From: Blastomussa wellsi
Lineage: Eukaryota; Cnidaria; Anthozoa; Scleractinia; Plerogyridae
DNA length: 64,000 bases
Direction of reading: 5' to 3'
NCBI GenBank assembly: GCA_947652115.1
Contig: OX393562.1
Location: forward strand, 23,697,576-23,761,575
Every line of letters starts with the position of its first letter. The first letter of the stretch is position 1. The notes under the pieces are model-generated. The model searched no databases and was not told where the DNA came from. It saw only the letters and a list, made by a program, of their open reading frames with translations. The translations under genes were made by a program, and so were the position numbers. This document shows, piece after piece, positions 42,705-52,729 of this stretch.

Positions 42705-42800
42705 ATGCCGAAGCAATAATCAGATATTGATCTGTCATATTTCAAATGATTGGGCTTTGTTCTCTGACAAAGCAAGCTCTTTCAACCGATCAGCGCGCGT
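42705..42800. repeat. dispersed repeat, copy 1 of pair
   Basis: CAAAATGCCGAAGCAA, AAAGCAAGCTCTTTCAACC and ATCAGCGCGCG recur in the same order at 62753-62860. The limits and class of the element are not known. Confidence 0.5.
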
Positions 42801-43159
42801 TAAATTAGCAGTAAAGAAGCTTCGACTGTACTCTGTTCTGTAGAGCACGAAAAAAGCGTAGGGAGAAACAAGAGCCGATAGTTTCTCTTACAAGCTTTGA
42901 ATATCTCGTTTAGAAATAACAGTCTAGCAAACTAGATATAATTTGCTCTTTTGACAAGTTTTTAGGACGATTTCATTTATAGTAATCACTTTATGAAATC
43001 CAGCAGCTTTTCGGCGGAAACTGTGGGTATCCTTGTTGCTATTCGAGTTTCTCATTGGTGTGTTTTATGCTGATAATAACAGATTCGAACAATATCAACT
43101 TTTGTGAATGAAAAGGTTGCATGGATATCTTGTCTGAAAAACCCAAAAACACAATATAA

Positions 43160-43222
43160 CGCTGCGCGGGGAAACCCCATTGGATTTCCAGTCCAACGCC
43201 TTAACCACTCGGCCATCGCAGC
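43160..43222 (-). pseudogene. tRNA-Ser pseudogene lacking the T arm
   Basis: Matches the tRNA-Ser genes from the 5' end (43222) through the variable arm, but the T arm with the B-box is deleted: acceptor 3' remnant CGCTGC joins directly to GCGGGG. The anticodon loop reads CTGGAAA, which would be GGA. Without the B-box it should not be transcribed by RNA polymerase III. Confidence 0.8.
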
Positions 43223-43448
43223 TTTCTAATATAATGTGAAAAAATGGCTTTGCTTTGACTTATTGTAAAACTTAACAAAGCTTACTTGACAACTGTTGCT
43301 ATGCTGTTAAGTATTTGGTGGAGAATCGTGGCCCTCTTGAGGACAATTAAATAAACAATTGGGCAAACGACAACTTTCATAAATAACGCAGTGTTTTGTT
43401 TAGAAGTGTGTGAAACTATAGTTTTCTTAGAGCCCGTACTTTTCATGA
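43223..43448. repeat. duplicated 5' flank of a tRNA-Ser gene, copy 1
   Basis: About 190 bp (AAAACTTAACAAAG, GTTAAGTATTTGGTG, GGACAATTAAATAAACAATT, GAAGTGTGTGAAACTATA) match 47170-47351 in the same order before another tRNA-Ser(TGA) gene. This shows segmental duplication of tRNA plus flank. Confidence 0.85.
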
Positions 43449-43530
43449 GCTGCGATGGCCGAGTGGTTAAGGCGTTGGACTTGAAATCCAATGGGGTTTC
43501 CCCGCGTAGGTTCGAATCCTGCTCACAGCG
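43449..43530 (+). tRNA. tRNA-Ser(TGA)
   Basis: 82 nt class II tRNA with A-box TGGCCGAGTGG, B-box GGTTCGAATCC and anticodon loop CTTGAAA (TGA). One acceptor pair is a C-A mismatch (GCTGCGA against TCACAGC), and the T stem has a T-G wobble. Probably functional but with a decaying acceptor stem. Confidence 0.8.
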
Positions 43531-44217
43531 TTTACTTTTGTCTATTATTTTAACAAAATTGTACACAGCAATATATAAATAGCGAAGTATGGGGACGAAG
43601 TGAAAGAGTTGGGCACGGTCACAAGCAGTAGCGTAATTCTGCTCATGCTGTCCATACACGATGGAAACATATTAAAGAATTAAAGCTAAAAAAGAAGCAA
43701 AATTGTTTGTTCGTAATGCTGGTAAGGTATTGAACCCCTAAAGGTACTTCAGGCAATTGCCTGCTTTCCTTGGCCTGATAATCCTAATGGAAGATAATAA
43801 TTGATTTTGTCCCGATATATAGCGATATAGCCTAAATGTCAGTCATCCTGTCACATTTCTTAAAGGGGCTTAAAAAACATGATTGAAGTCATCTCTGGTA
43901 ATAAATAAGTTGTCATCAAATCAAAGGAAACCTTGGAATACTCAATGACCAGAATAGTTCACCAAGAGCAACTTACAATAAACCGAGAAGAAAAAAAAAG
44001 ATGCCTTTGAATGAGGGAGATTGAGGATGATTGCAACTGTCAAACTTGAAAAAATTTAGGCTAAACTTTTGTGCCACATGTGACAGAGCTCCTTTAACCA
44101 GAAACCCGGTTCCAGGCTAAGGAACGGGCTATCACCGTTATCGTTGTACCTTGTTTTTTTAACTTCATTTTCCCCTGTGTACGGTAGCGTTCGAGTGTAC
44201 TAAATGACACTGCGTAT
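43531..44217. other. intergenic between tRNA genes, duplicated flanks
   Basis: 43715-43790 (GTAATGCTGGTAAGGTAT, TACTTCAGGCAATTGCCTGC, TTGGCCTGATAATCC) resembles 48230-48315. 43855-43985 resembles 40505-40610. No coding sequence. Confidence 0.5.
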
Positions 44218-44363
44218 GTATAAACAATAGCCTCCATTTTGCTTGGAAATATGCTCTGATATACTTGTCCTTGCATTTTGGACATCATCTGTTCGAGGAA
44301 CAGATAAGCTCACAGTTTTTCTCGAGCGTCGCTCTCGTAAAAATGTTCACCTCTCGGAACAGA

Positions 44364-44395
<32 letters not shown>

Positions 44396-44430
44396 CCAAA
44401 CCAAATGGAGGCTATTGTGTTTATTATCCT
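44218..44430. mobile_element. fold-back element with about 90-bp arms
   Basis: The left arm (AATAGCCTCCATTTTGCTTG, GGAAATATGCTC, TTGTCCTTG, GACATCATCTGTTC) is repeated in inverted form on the right (44330-44430). A central AT-poor loop contains CTCGAGCGTCGCTCTCG. No coding capacity and no resolved target-site duplication. Confidence 0.7.
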
Positions 44431-44617
44431 TCAATTAATATTCTTCAGTTAGGCCGCCTAATTTTGGAGACCTTTTCTGAAAACTATTTAACACCTAAAC
44501 ATTTCTGTTGGTTTTCAAAATGTTTTCATTCTGTTTAAAATGTTCAGTTCTATTCAAATGAACATTTTACTCGGCATGAAAACTAAACGTGCGAACCGAT
44601 AAGTCCAAAATTTCAAA

Positions 44618-44663
44618 ACCTGGGGAATATCGCTTGGGGTATATTCTCGGATATTCCCCAGTT
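44618..44663. repeat. short hairpin repeat
   Basis: CTGGGGAATAT and ATATTCCCCAG are exact inverted copies separated by 20 bp, probably the end or core of a small element. Confidence 0.5.
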
Positions 44664-45752
44664 TTACCAGCATCACGTGACGTGTTTAGACCAATCTCGC
44701 TCGCGTAAAAATATTTGATGGATTATAAGAGCCAACATTGCCCCATTGTAGACGGCGGCCATATTGGTGTCCCAAAACAAAGAAACTGCAACCATATTGG
44801 TGTCCCAAAGAAAACCTAAGGGAATTGAACGGCCGCTTGTCACGTGTTTGAAAATACTCTATAGCGACTTTGTGCTCACTCATGGTTATTAAAGGTTCAC
44901 TCGTCCTGGTATCAAATATACATGAGATGGATAGCCACATTCATGTATGCATTGAAAAGTTTCGCGACTGAGCATCTCCATTAAAAGATTAGTCCATATT
45001 ATTAAAAAGTATACTTTGCATTGTATTGCTGAGAGGACGTAATTAGCTTTTCGTCCCGTGATCACTAAATGGCACAATTCGTTTCACTTACCAGCTTTGA
45101 CAAACTCGTTTAAGAGTAACAGAGAATAGATATGTAAAATTGCTCTTTTAAAAAGATTTTATGACTATTTCGTTTTTACGAGTCGCCATTAGTATACCTT
45201 AAACTTAAGTATACCACTATTTCTAATACACTCTTTAGAAAGCCTAACATAGTAAAGTTTAGTTTGTGTAGTAATTTATTCTCGTTTCTTCATTTTTGCG
45301 AGAAAATTAGGTTTGAAGATGAGGTTTTCCCGCTTTTAATTGGGCCTTTGCATTGCGGGCTCAAAATGTATGTGAGGAGTACTGACAATTATTCGAGCAT
45401 CCAGCGGCGCAACAGTACACCATGGTAGAGCAAAGGAAAAGATCGATAAGGACATCATGTGTGCTGTAAGGAGGATTGATTAGTTTTATTTATTTGGCGC
45501 AATTTCAAATATCTCCCCCATATCGTACGTCATAAAAGACCGCTGACCCACCCATTCTGAGCCGCAATGCCAATGGCGTAAAATCACGCTAAAAACGGGT
45601 CTTTTGAGGTCGAGAAAAGACAGAAATACCGAAAAAAATTATTGTACATGGTCAGAACTATAAGAAAAAAATAGTCATTTTTTTGCCAACAGTTCTCCTT
45701 TATAGGAGCTTCGTCACGGTTTGTGCCTTTTTTCAAAATCGTGAAAATTTCA
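44664..45752. other. intergenic, no gene recognised
   Basis: Contains a repeated CATATTGGTGTCCCAAA motif (near 44760 and 44793). No exons seen. Confidence 0.35.
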
Positions 45753-45826
45753 GGCTTTGAACGGGATTCGAACCCATGGCCTCTTCGTTACCGATGCAGT
45801 GCTCTACCAACTGAGCTATCAAAGCC
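45753..45826 (-). tRNA. tRNA-like gene or SINE head (Thr-like, GGT)
   Basis: 74 nt with full acceptor pairing (GGCTTTG/CAAAGCC), good A-box TAGCTCAGTTGGTAGAG and B-box GGTTCGAATCC. The anticodon stem has two mismatches and the loop TCGGTAA lacks the invariant U33, so decoding function is doubtful. It is followed on the same strand by a fold-back CTGAAATTTTCA, as in tRNA-derived SINEs. A SINE head is the more likely reading. Confidence 0.5.
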
Positions 45827-45918
45827 ACATGAGGGCGGCCGTATAAAAGGTTAGCACATGCAAGTCGATAAATTTGTGAAGAATCTTTCAAGTGTCGAAA
45901 CTGCATTAAGCTTGTATT

Positions 45919-46077
45919 ATGGTCGAGATCAAGCCTTATTCTTTTGAACCGATGCGAGACAGTTCGGAGTCAGAGGAAGACGATGTTCACAAGAGTCAAG
46001 ATGAGCTCCGAAGAGGAAATACATCGTGGCGTGTATGCGAGTGTTGTGCAAACAGGGAAAGGCAACAAGAGAATTAA
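45919..46077 (+). CDS. small ORF, possible P2X7 C-terminal-like exon remnant
   Basis: 52 aa from ATG 45919. The order PYSFEP, SSESEEDD, RRGNTSW and CECC resembles the start of P2X7-intracellular-domain-like proteins that are numerous in corals. However, the expected Cys-rich stretch between W and the CC pair is missing and the frame stops soon after. I see no clear continuation. It may be a decayed copy or chance. Confidence 0.3.
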   Translation: MVEIKPYSFEPMRDSSESEEDDVHKSQDELRRGNTSWRVCECCANRERQQEN

Positions 46078-46454
46078 GGGCAGTCAATGGAAACGTATCC
46101 CTCTTGGAATCTCTGGGCGTTCTGTTTGAAGAGCCAACTGCAACACATTCGACCATTTTGGAGCTGATGATGTCTTCTGAACTCTTGAAATTCGAGCGTT
46201 TATCCCATGAGGTGTGCACTGTGATGTCATGCTGTGCGCCCAAGCCTTCAACATGTCTTCCAAAATGGCGGACGTTCAAATTATTCTGGTACGGAGTTTT
46301 TTGCTGCTACAATCAGGTTAAAAGGTAAGTTCACATCTTAAAGTTTAGTTTCGTCTATCGGTTTTTTAACTCCGATGATAACACATTCGACCAATGTAAA
46401 CTTTTGTGACAGAAAAAAGAACATGGATATTGTTAAAAAATACCCAAAAGGTGC

Positions 46455-46536
46455 CGCTACGAGCAGTATTCGAACCTGCGCGGGGGAACCCCATTGGATT
46501 TCGAGTCCAACGTCTTAACCACTCGGCCATCGTAGC
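46455..46536 (-). tRNA. tRNA-Ser(CGA), variant acceptor
   Basis: 82 nt class II tRNA, anticodon CGA. The acceptor reads GCTACGA/TCGTAGC, a paired change relative to the other copies (GCTGCGA/TCGCAGC), so base pairing is kept. Other changes are AAGACG in place of AAGGCG, and one mismatch in the T stem (ATACTGC instead of ATCCTGC). It may be functional. Confidence 0.75.
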
Positions 46537-46588
46537 TGCTAGCATGATTAAAATTGGAAGAAAAAACCTATAAAAATCTAAGCAGTGT

Positions 46589-46669
46589 CTTTTGCCTTAG
46601 TCTGAAGTGTCAGACGTCAGGGGATAAGGGCGAGAAGACGTCTGACACTTCAGACTACTTTTGCCTTAG
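46589..46669. mobile_element. 55-bp palindromic insertion with 13-bp target-site duplication
   Basis: Direct repeats CTTTTGCCTTAGT at 46589-46601 and 46657-46669 flank an insert whose arms CTGAAGTGTCAGACGTC (46602-46618) and the inverse (46636-46652) form a near-complete hairpin. At 48920-48950 a related tRNA flank has the uninterrupted equivalent sequence (TTTCGTCTTAGTAATAT), which serves as an empty site. Confidence 0.8.
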
Positions 46670-46934
46670 TAATATTAATATTAAATTGTCCTGGGCGGGG
46701 AGGGGGAGTGGGGTTGGGCTCCAATATATGGGTTATTAAAGTATGTGCTTTGGGGCTCTCGATCCTTAAATAGCTAGGGTATCCCTTTTGCTCTTTTTGG
46801 CATTGTTCCTGGTGCGATCCTTAGATAGGGTACCTAAATTGAATCGTCTAAAATTGCATTGTATAAACGGGCACACTAAACGAAAAAGAAACGGTTTGAA
46901 TAATCCGTTAAGAGTATCAACGTTACAGGAACGA

Positions 46935-47125
46935 AGTAAGGTTGACCCGTTCATACCTTAGTTTTCGTTTTTCCCTTGAATTAATAAGGTGTCATTTTTC
47001 GGGTTTGGGCCTTCAACAGGGCATACAATTCCGTTTTCTTTATCCTTGAATAGGGTCAGAGTTAAAGAACCACCGCGGCACACACCTATACAAAATTTAA
47101 GGCAGTAACTCTCGCTCCCCGGGTA
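46935..47125. repeat. dispersed repeat, copy 2
   Basis: Matches 42155-42275 (GTTGACCCGTT, GTCATTTTTCGGGTTT, GCGGCACACACCTATACAAA). An internal segment about a CCTTGAATAGGGTCAGAG sequence is additional here. Confidence 0.6.
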
Positions 47126-47169
47126 AAACGATGGCATAGCCACTCGCCACTGATAAGGCCCTGCTTTCA

Positions 47170-47351
47170 CTTATTTCAAAACTTAACAAAGACAACCGTT
47201 GCTTTCCTGTTAAGTATTTGGTGAAAAATAATGGCCCTCTTTAGGACAATTAAATAAACAATTGGGTCAACGACAACTTTGATAAATAACCCAGTGTTCT
47301 TTTTGGAAGTGTGTGAAACTATACTTTTCTCAGCAGATGTACTTTTCGTCA
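47170..47351. repeat. duplicated 5' flank of a tRNA-Ser gene, copy 2
   Basis: Collinear with 43262-43448 as described there; substitutions and small indels separate the two. Confidence 0.85.
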
Positions 47352-47433
47352 GCTGCGATGGCCGAGTGGTTAAGGCGTTGGACTTGAAAGCCAATGGGGT
47401 TTCCCCGCGCAGGTTCGAATCCTGCTCGCAGCG
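47352..47433 (+). tRNA. tRNA-Ser(TGA)
   Basis: 82 nt class II tRNA, acceptor GCTGCGA/TCGCAGC perfect, B-box GGTTCGAATCC. Anticodon loop CTTGAAA gives TGA, but the closing pair of the anticodon stem is an A-G mismatch (GGA against GCC). It is preceded by the duplicated flank shared with the gene at 43449. Confidence 0.8.
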
Positions 47434-47613
47434 TGCGCTCTTGATTTTTTTCACGTTTAATCTTAATAATATTATTAAAAATTGTTATATTGCATTTCCT
47501 GGGTTTTGATTGGAGGCAATGGCATATGAGCTCATACCATTGACCTACAAGTATGGTACGTGTACGGGTAAAAGAATGCATTTTTCGCAATGTTTTTTGG
47601 GCGTTTTTAATAA

Positions 47614-47683
47614 AACAATTATTCCACTCGCACTTGTTTGATGTGAGATGTCATGTCCAACGCGCGCTCGTGGAATAATTGTT
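47614..47683. repeat. MITE-like hairpin
   Basis: AACAATTATTCCACTCGC on the left and GCGCTCGTGGAATAATTGTT on the right are inverted copies around a 33-bp loop. Non-coding. Confidence 0.6.
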
Positions 47684-48806
47684 ATGTATAGCCTGCGCAG
47701 CGGCGGCATTAGCGAGTGCGAGCGATCAACAGAACAAGCGTATTTCCATGACAAATCTAACAAAATTGAATCACTCAAAGATATTTCTATTAAATCAAAC
47801 TATTTTGAGCATCCAAAACTTTCGGTGCGGTGCGCTGGCGCAACACAATATGTGAAACTATGTGTCATTCATGAATGTAATTTACGCAGATTTATTTTAG
47901 TGAGGAAAACCGCAGGCGAGGTGCCTTCTGGGATCAAGAGGAACTAAGGAGAAGAAAACTTCTTATGTTTTCCACGCGTTTGCATTGAGCTGCAACAGCT
48001 TAACTCAGTGCTAGATTTTAAAGATTTTAAAATAAGAAGACTTGTGGGCAGCACAAGACCGGTTTCGTCAGGTAGTGAGACTTCGTCAGGATTAAACTCT
48101 TTGTAGTTTGTAGATTAAAGTCTTTGTAGTACAAATTACGCTCCTACTAGGGCGTTCAACAACAAATGACTAAAATCCTGCGCTAGAAAATGTGCATGTT
48201 TCGAGATGGCCCAAAGGGCAGTTATTCGTCATATTACGTGATGCTGGTAAGATATAAATTGAGCCCCTTTGAAGTTCTTCAGGCATTTGTCTGCTTTCAT
48301 TGGCCTGATTATCCAAATTTTTACCCCAGTCAGAGCCTCGTGGTTATCATGGCTAGCGGTATTGCTCGTGGGCGCGTACACACGACGAGGGCGACGACGG
48401 CGACGAGTGGCTCAACATGGCGGCCATAAATAGCCATGCCTTGTCAACACCTTGTAAGCCTTATCAGCTTACATCTTTGTTATAGGGCATCCATGTTATG
48501 GTCAATTGACAGCTGTCAAATCGAGGTATCCGCTGACCAGTATCACATGACCAGATCGCGGTCTCAGGTTAGAACTCATCGAGGTAGCGAGTTTTTTTAA
48601 AGTTGACCGCCGACCAAGCATTGGTTTTCTTCATTGATCGCGGGCTCAGTTACAATATAATTATAAAGCTTTTCTGTGAATTGTATTTTTCATGATACGC
48701 GTAGGTTGAGGAACAGCTTTTTCTGTTTCAGGTCAATATTGGAATAGATACGTGACCTAAATTTTCATAGTGGCATTGATTTTTTTTAAGAAAGCCCAAA
48801 AATCAA
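47684..48806. other. intergenic, no gene recognised
   Basis: Contains the segment 48230-48315 similar to 43715-43790, and a short CACACGACGAGGGCGACGACG stretch near 48380. No exons seen. Confidence 0.4.
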
Positions 48807-48888
48807 CGCTGCGAGCAGGATTCGAACCTGCGCGGGGAAACCCCATTGGATTTCGAGTCCAACGCCTTAACCACTCGGCCATCGCAGC
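48807..48888 (-). tRNA. tRNA-Ser(CGA)
   Basis: 82 nt, all stems intact, sequence identical to the copies at 36469 and 52179 as far as I can compare. Anticodon CGA, A-box TGGCCGAGTGG, B-box GGTTCGAATCC. Confidence 0.9.
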
Positions 48889-49261
48889 TGCTTGTATGTT
48901 AAGTTGTCTGAAAAACTTTAAAAATCTAAGCAACTTTTTTCGTCTTAGTAATATGATCATTGAATATGAAATAGTTAACTATTCAAGAGAATGAAGACTC
49001 CTTGGAAACACAATTATAATTAATCATCCGCAGGGGAAGCAAAATAAGCTAACATTCGATTGGTTTCATCTGTTTTGTTGTGCCTATTTTAGCGAAAACA
49101 CAGAATATACGATTTTTTTGAAAATCAGAGTATCAATAAAATAACTAACAGCTATGAAAAGTATGGCATAGTGACTCGTCACTTATAAGTCTCTTCTTTC
49201 ACTTATTGGATGGTGCAGTGGTAATAGAACTCGCCTCCGTCCCACCAATACGAGATTGTGA

Positions 49262-49700
49262 AAACAACGAGCGGCATCACAGGCTTTCCAAGCTCAAAAT
49301 TCGACTCAACATACGTGGTGTATGGGACAGCTTGTGTATATAGAGAATTGTATGGTAAAGTCACCGATCGTAAAAAAAATGTGTAAATGTAACTATCTAA
49401 TCTGAAATGAAGTTTCCCAACCTCAAATTTGTCGCGAACTTGTCTCTTGTGCCGATTTTAAAGCCATTCTGACGCCGTAGTGAAGTTATTCGAACCGGTA
49501 GAATGGCTTCAAAGAGACAAGTGCGCGATACATTTGAGGTAGGAAAACTTTATTTCACGCTAGATAGTTATTTACACAATTTTTTACGATCGGTGACTTT
49601 CCAATTCAATTCTCTATATACACAAGCTGCCCCATACACCACGAATGCTGAGTCGAATTTTGAGCTTGGTAAGCCTGTGGTGGCATCTGAGTCTCGAAGC
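49262..49700. mobile_element. large fold-back element, about 195-bp arms
   Basis: The left arm (49277-49470) and right arm (49500-49695) are inverted copies at clearly high identity: CAGGCTTTCCAAGCTC, AAATTCGACTCA, GGTGTATGGGACAGCTTGTG, ACCGATCGTAAAAAA, CACTTGTCTC. The loop is about 30 bp (GACGCCGTAGTGAAG). The right arm carries an open frame of 111 codons (ATG 49503) with no recognised domain; its existence in an inverted repeat suggests it is part of the element or chance. Confidence 0.75.
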
Positions 49701-50863
49701 AGTTTATGTTTTGAAAATGTGGCTACACATTTTGTACCTTTACAAAACTTTGGCTTTGGAGAATTACTTTATGGTAAGGCAAGCCATCTAAAACGCGCTA
49801 AGCAAAACCTAAAGAATACAGTTATGATCTGGAAATGATAGGAGCGAAGGCATTGATACTAAATGGAAAGGGAAAGCCAAGAATTTACTTTCATTGCAGC
49901 TTTGATAGAACGCATCTGTGGACTTTCTAAGAATATTCAAGCACTCTTGGGAACACAAGGCATGTCTGAGTATGGATTTACGTCGTAATCATTGTCTAAT
50001 GAACCGACTCCATGTGTTATCACAATTTTGTTTAAAATTCGCCGGTTGATTCGCATATGGTGACATTTCTTGATGCGATAGCAAACGCATTGCTGTTAAA
50101 AAGTATCATAGTGTATCTACCACTATTTATTATAAATAAAGTTCTTGTTTACAGTACTTTGTAGCCAGTGATTTTTATTTTCTGATTAAAAGAGATCTCA
50201 CTTAGAAAAGAAGCAAAATTGTTTTTTTGTGTGTCAAGTAGTTTATTATGACACTACAATTTAGAATTACCTAGTACTTGTCCAAGTGACAAATTAAACC
50301 ACAAGATCTATCAGTGATCATGACATTGGCTGTTGAAAATGACGTCACTACACTCGAACCAGTCCCCATTATTCCAAGTCAAAATGATATGACGGAGATA
50401 GTTGACTTAACAAGTACGAATCCTTAATTTTTATTTGGCCTGATACACATTGCAACGACTTCGGCCAAACAAAAGTTCTAATCAATATTTAGATCCGGCT
50501 AGCGAAATTGACAAGAATTGAAATTACTTTGACTTGCAATTTTGCTTATTAGTGGTCATGTAACAATGAAATACTTGTCAGCATTGCAACGGTTGTTAAC
50601 CGATTTGAACTCTATGAATTTGCATAAGACTGATAAATCAATTTGAGGGAAAAGTCAATTGCCTTATGTCTATGATAAAGTTTATGACATGATTTCAACG
50701 TTTTAGATAATAAGCAAGTGTTATCGCTGACCGATCAACAAAACTTGCTTTCAGTCTCAACCTTCTACACTTTGCCAAAATGACTACATATTAGCATGAC
50801 AATGAGAACAAACACAGAAAGTGCCTGAAAGTATATTTTTCTGTGAGTGTCTACTTATCATCA
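49701..50863. other. intergenic, no gene recognised
   Basis: AT-rich, no exons or bounded elements identified. Confidence 0.35.
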
Positions 50864-50945
50864 GCTGCGATGGCCGAGTGGTTAAGGCGTTGGACTTGAA
50901 ATCCAATGGGGTTTCCCCGCGCAGGTTCGAATCCTGCTCGCAGCG
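50864..50945 (+). tRNA. tRNA-Ser(TGA)
   Basis: 82 nt, acceptor, D, anticodon, variable and T stems all pair. Anticodon loop CTTGAAA gives TGA. The 5' flank shares only short blocks (CTGAAAGTATATTTTTC, TACTT) with the flanks at 43449 and 47352. Confidence 0.9.
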
Positions 50946-52178
50946 TTACACCTTTTTCATGTTACTTTTTCAGTCACAAAAGTTTAAACTGTTCGAATCT
51001 GGCGTCTTCTGAGTCCGTAAAACCAATAGATTACATCAATCAACCAAGTATATCATGGCCATCCAAAAAAAGTTGCACAACACGAAAATGGAGATTTGGA
51101 GAAGTGCCTATGAAGTAAAAAATTTTTTGCACAATTTTGTAGTATATTGTACCCTTATTCCAAAATGACGAAGGAAATTTGGTGGAAATGAAAGAAAATC
51201 CGTATTTTTGCTGTTGAAGTACGTAAATTAGACCAGATAGGAGGTTCCGGAAACTGGGAACGAATTAAGCGGTGATGACGTAGTCGGTGGTTCCAGCGTG
51301 TTTACACACAGTTTCTGTTGCTTTCGAGTGAACTTGTCCTAGTCTGAGGACTACAGTTTGTAATTTCCTGGGCTAAATTTCAACTTTGTATGACAGAAGC
51401 GATGAAATGCCTTCCTAGGCATCCATTTTGAGCGATTCTTCGCAGGAAAATGCGTCCTTCTGGAAAGTTATATTGTCTTTGAAAAGCCACCTTGGGGAAA
51501 GTCAATAAAGTATGTATGTATGTATGTATGTAAAATAAGACACGTTCAACGGCCTTATGCGGACAAGCCGATCGCTCGTCACATTTGTTCATATGCCGTT
51601 CTGTATTAATATTAATTCGGTCCTCCGACCAATTTTGCTTCTCATTAGTTTCCAAAGGGCTTCTGTATTATTTGGAGGCGTTTTTTTCTGCAAATGAAGC
51701 CATAACATTGTAGCCGCCATGCTGTTTCTCGTTAGCAGTTTGACAACTCTGTAATCTGCAACATGTTTCGTTTGCACGGTTTGTTTTGGCTCATTTATAT
51801 TTGCAAGATAAGTTTAAGCTCTCGAAGGACAAGGTAAGACGTTTTTCGTGAAGATGTAGATAGCTTGCATTTACTATGTTGCAAGATGTGGTTTCTTATC
51901 GCAGATATTTGTCTCCCGGTTTTCTTTATCCGGCGTCTCTGTAAACAGTCGTCACTGCTGTTGCTCTTCTTCGAGAAAGCTATATAAGTTTTTTTATTGA
52001 GCCATTCTGTGTCGCAGAGGGCGTGTCCCTTGTAGTAATTTTATCGAGCGTTTAGTCTTCTGAGCTTGGTATTTAATGTGTTCATTATCTGTTCTAGTTG
52101 GCACTGCATGATTCAGTGGTAGATTTATATCTTCCACAGGCAAGTATGTTCACTATTTTGTGTGTTGTATTAACGTAA
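50946..52178. other. intergenic, no gene recognised
   Basis: Apart from the SINE-like 3' end at 51475-51531, no gene or bounded element was found. Confidence 0.35.
51475..51531 (+). mobile_element. 3' end of a SINE/LINE with (TATG)n tail
   Basis: TTTGAAAAGCCACCTTGGGG, then AGTCAATAAAG and five TATG units. The first part matches the 3' end of the SINE at 6664-6928 (CTGAAAAGCCACATTGGGG). The 5' part could not be traced, so it is probably truncated. Confidence 0.6.
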
Positions 52179-52260
52179 GCTGCGATGGCCGAGTGGTTAA
52201 GGCGTTGGACTCGAAATCCAATGGGGTTTCCCCGCGCAGGTTCGAATCCTGCTCGCAGCG
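52179..52260 (+). tRNA. tRNA-Ser(CGA)
   Basis: 82 nt, all stems paired, anticodon CGA. Last recognised member of the dispersed tRNA-Ser group. Confidence 0.9.
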
Positions 52261-52729
52261 CGAGCTCCTATATTTTCATCAAGACAGTTTTTCTTATAAT
52301 CCTGATAATAGTTATGAAGGGGTCAAGTTAAAACTAATTGTAACGGATGCCAGATTGATAAATAAAGATTTCGAGGATTCAGTTTCCTGTCTGCTGTCTG
52401 AGACGCTGGTAAGGAACATGGGTTTAGTTGGTCAGTTGTGGAAAATTACAGATTTTCTCAGAGGTTTGCAATACTCACGAGTACATAATTAACAGAATTA
52501 CAGTCCAAATAAATCCATCATCGTTTCGATGGAATAGTAGAATAATCACGCCAGGTCAGCTGTCGGCTAAAAAGGATCATTAATGTACCAGTCATATCGA
52601 AGCTTCAACAACCTTCGCACGGGCACCCCACGGGCACCCCCTTGGGCATTTGAATTTTTAGAAAATTTGTGTTCAAATTCCCCCCTCCCCGGGCCAAAAA
52701 GCCGTTGAAATGCCCCCACCAGAGGAAAA
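52261..52729. other. intergenic, no gene recognised
   Basis: Contains a tandem GCACGGGCACCCC/ACGGGCACCCCC doublet near 52617-52641. No exon evident. Confidence 0.35.

Larger units (their letters stand above)
40509..43159. other. intergenic, no gene recognised
   Basis: No exons are evident. It contains dispersed repeats: 42155-42275 matches 46935-47125, and 42705-42800 matches 62753-62860. The stretch 40505-40610 resembles 43860-43985 (TTAAACATGAAGTCATC, TCAAATGAAAGGAA), so it belongs to the duplicated flanks of the tRNA region. Confidence 0.4.

Noticed and set aside
47176..47590. Frames with the peptide GFEPARGNPIGFQVQRLNHSA and similar ones at other tRNA loci
   Set aside because: They are translations of the tRNA-Ser genes and recur at each copy; not proteins.
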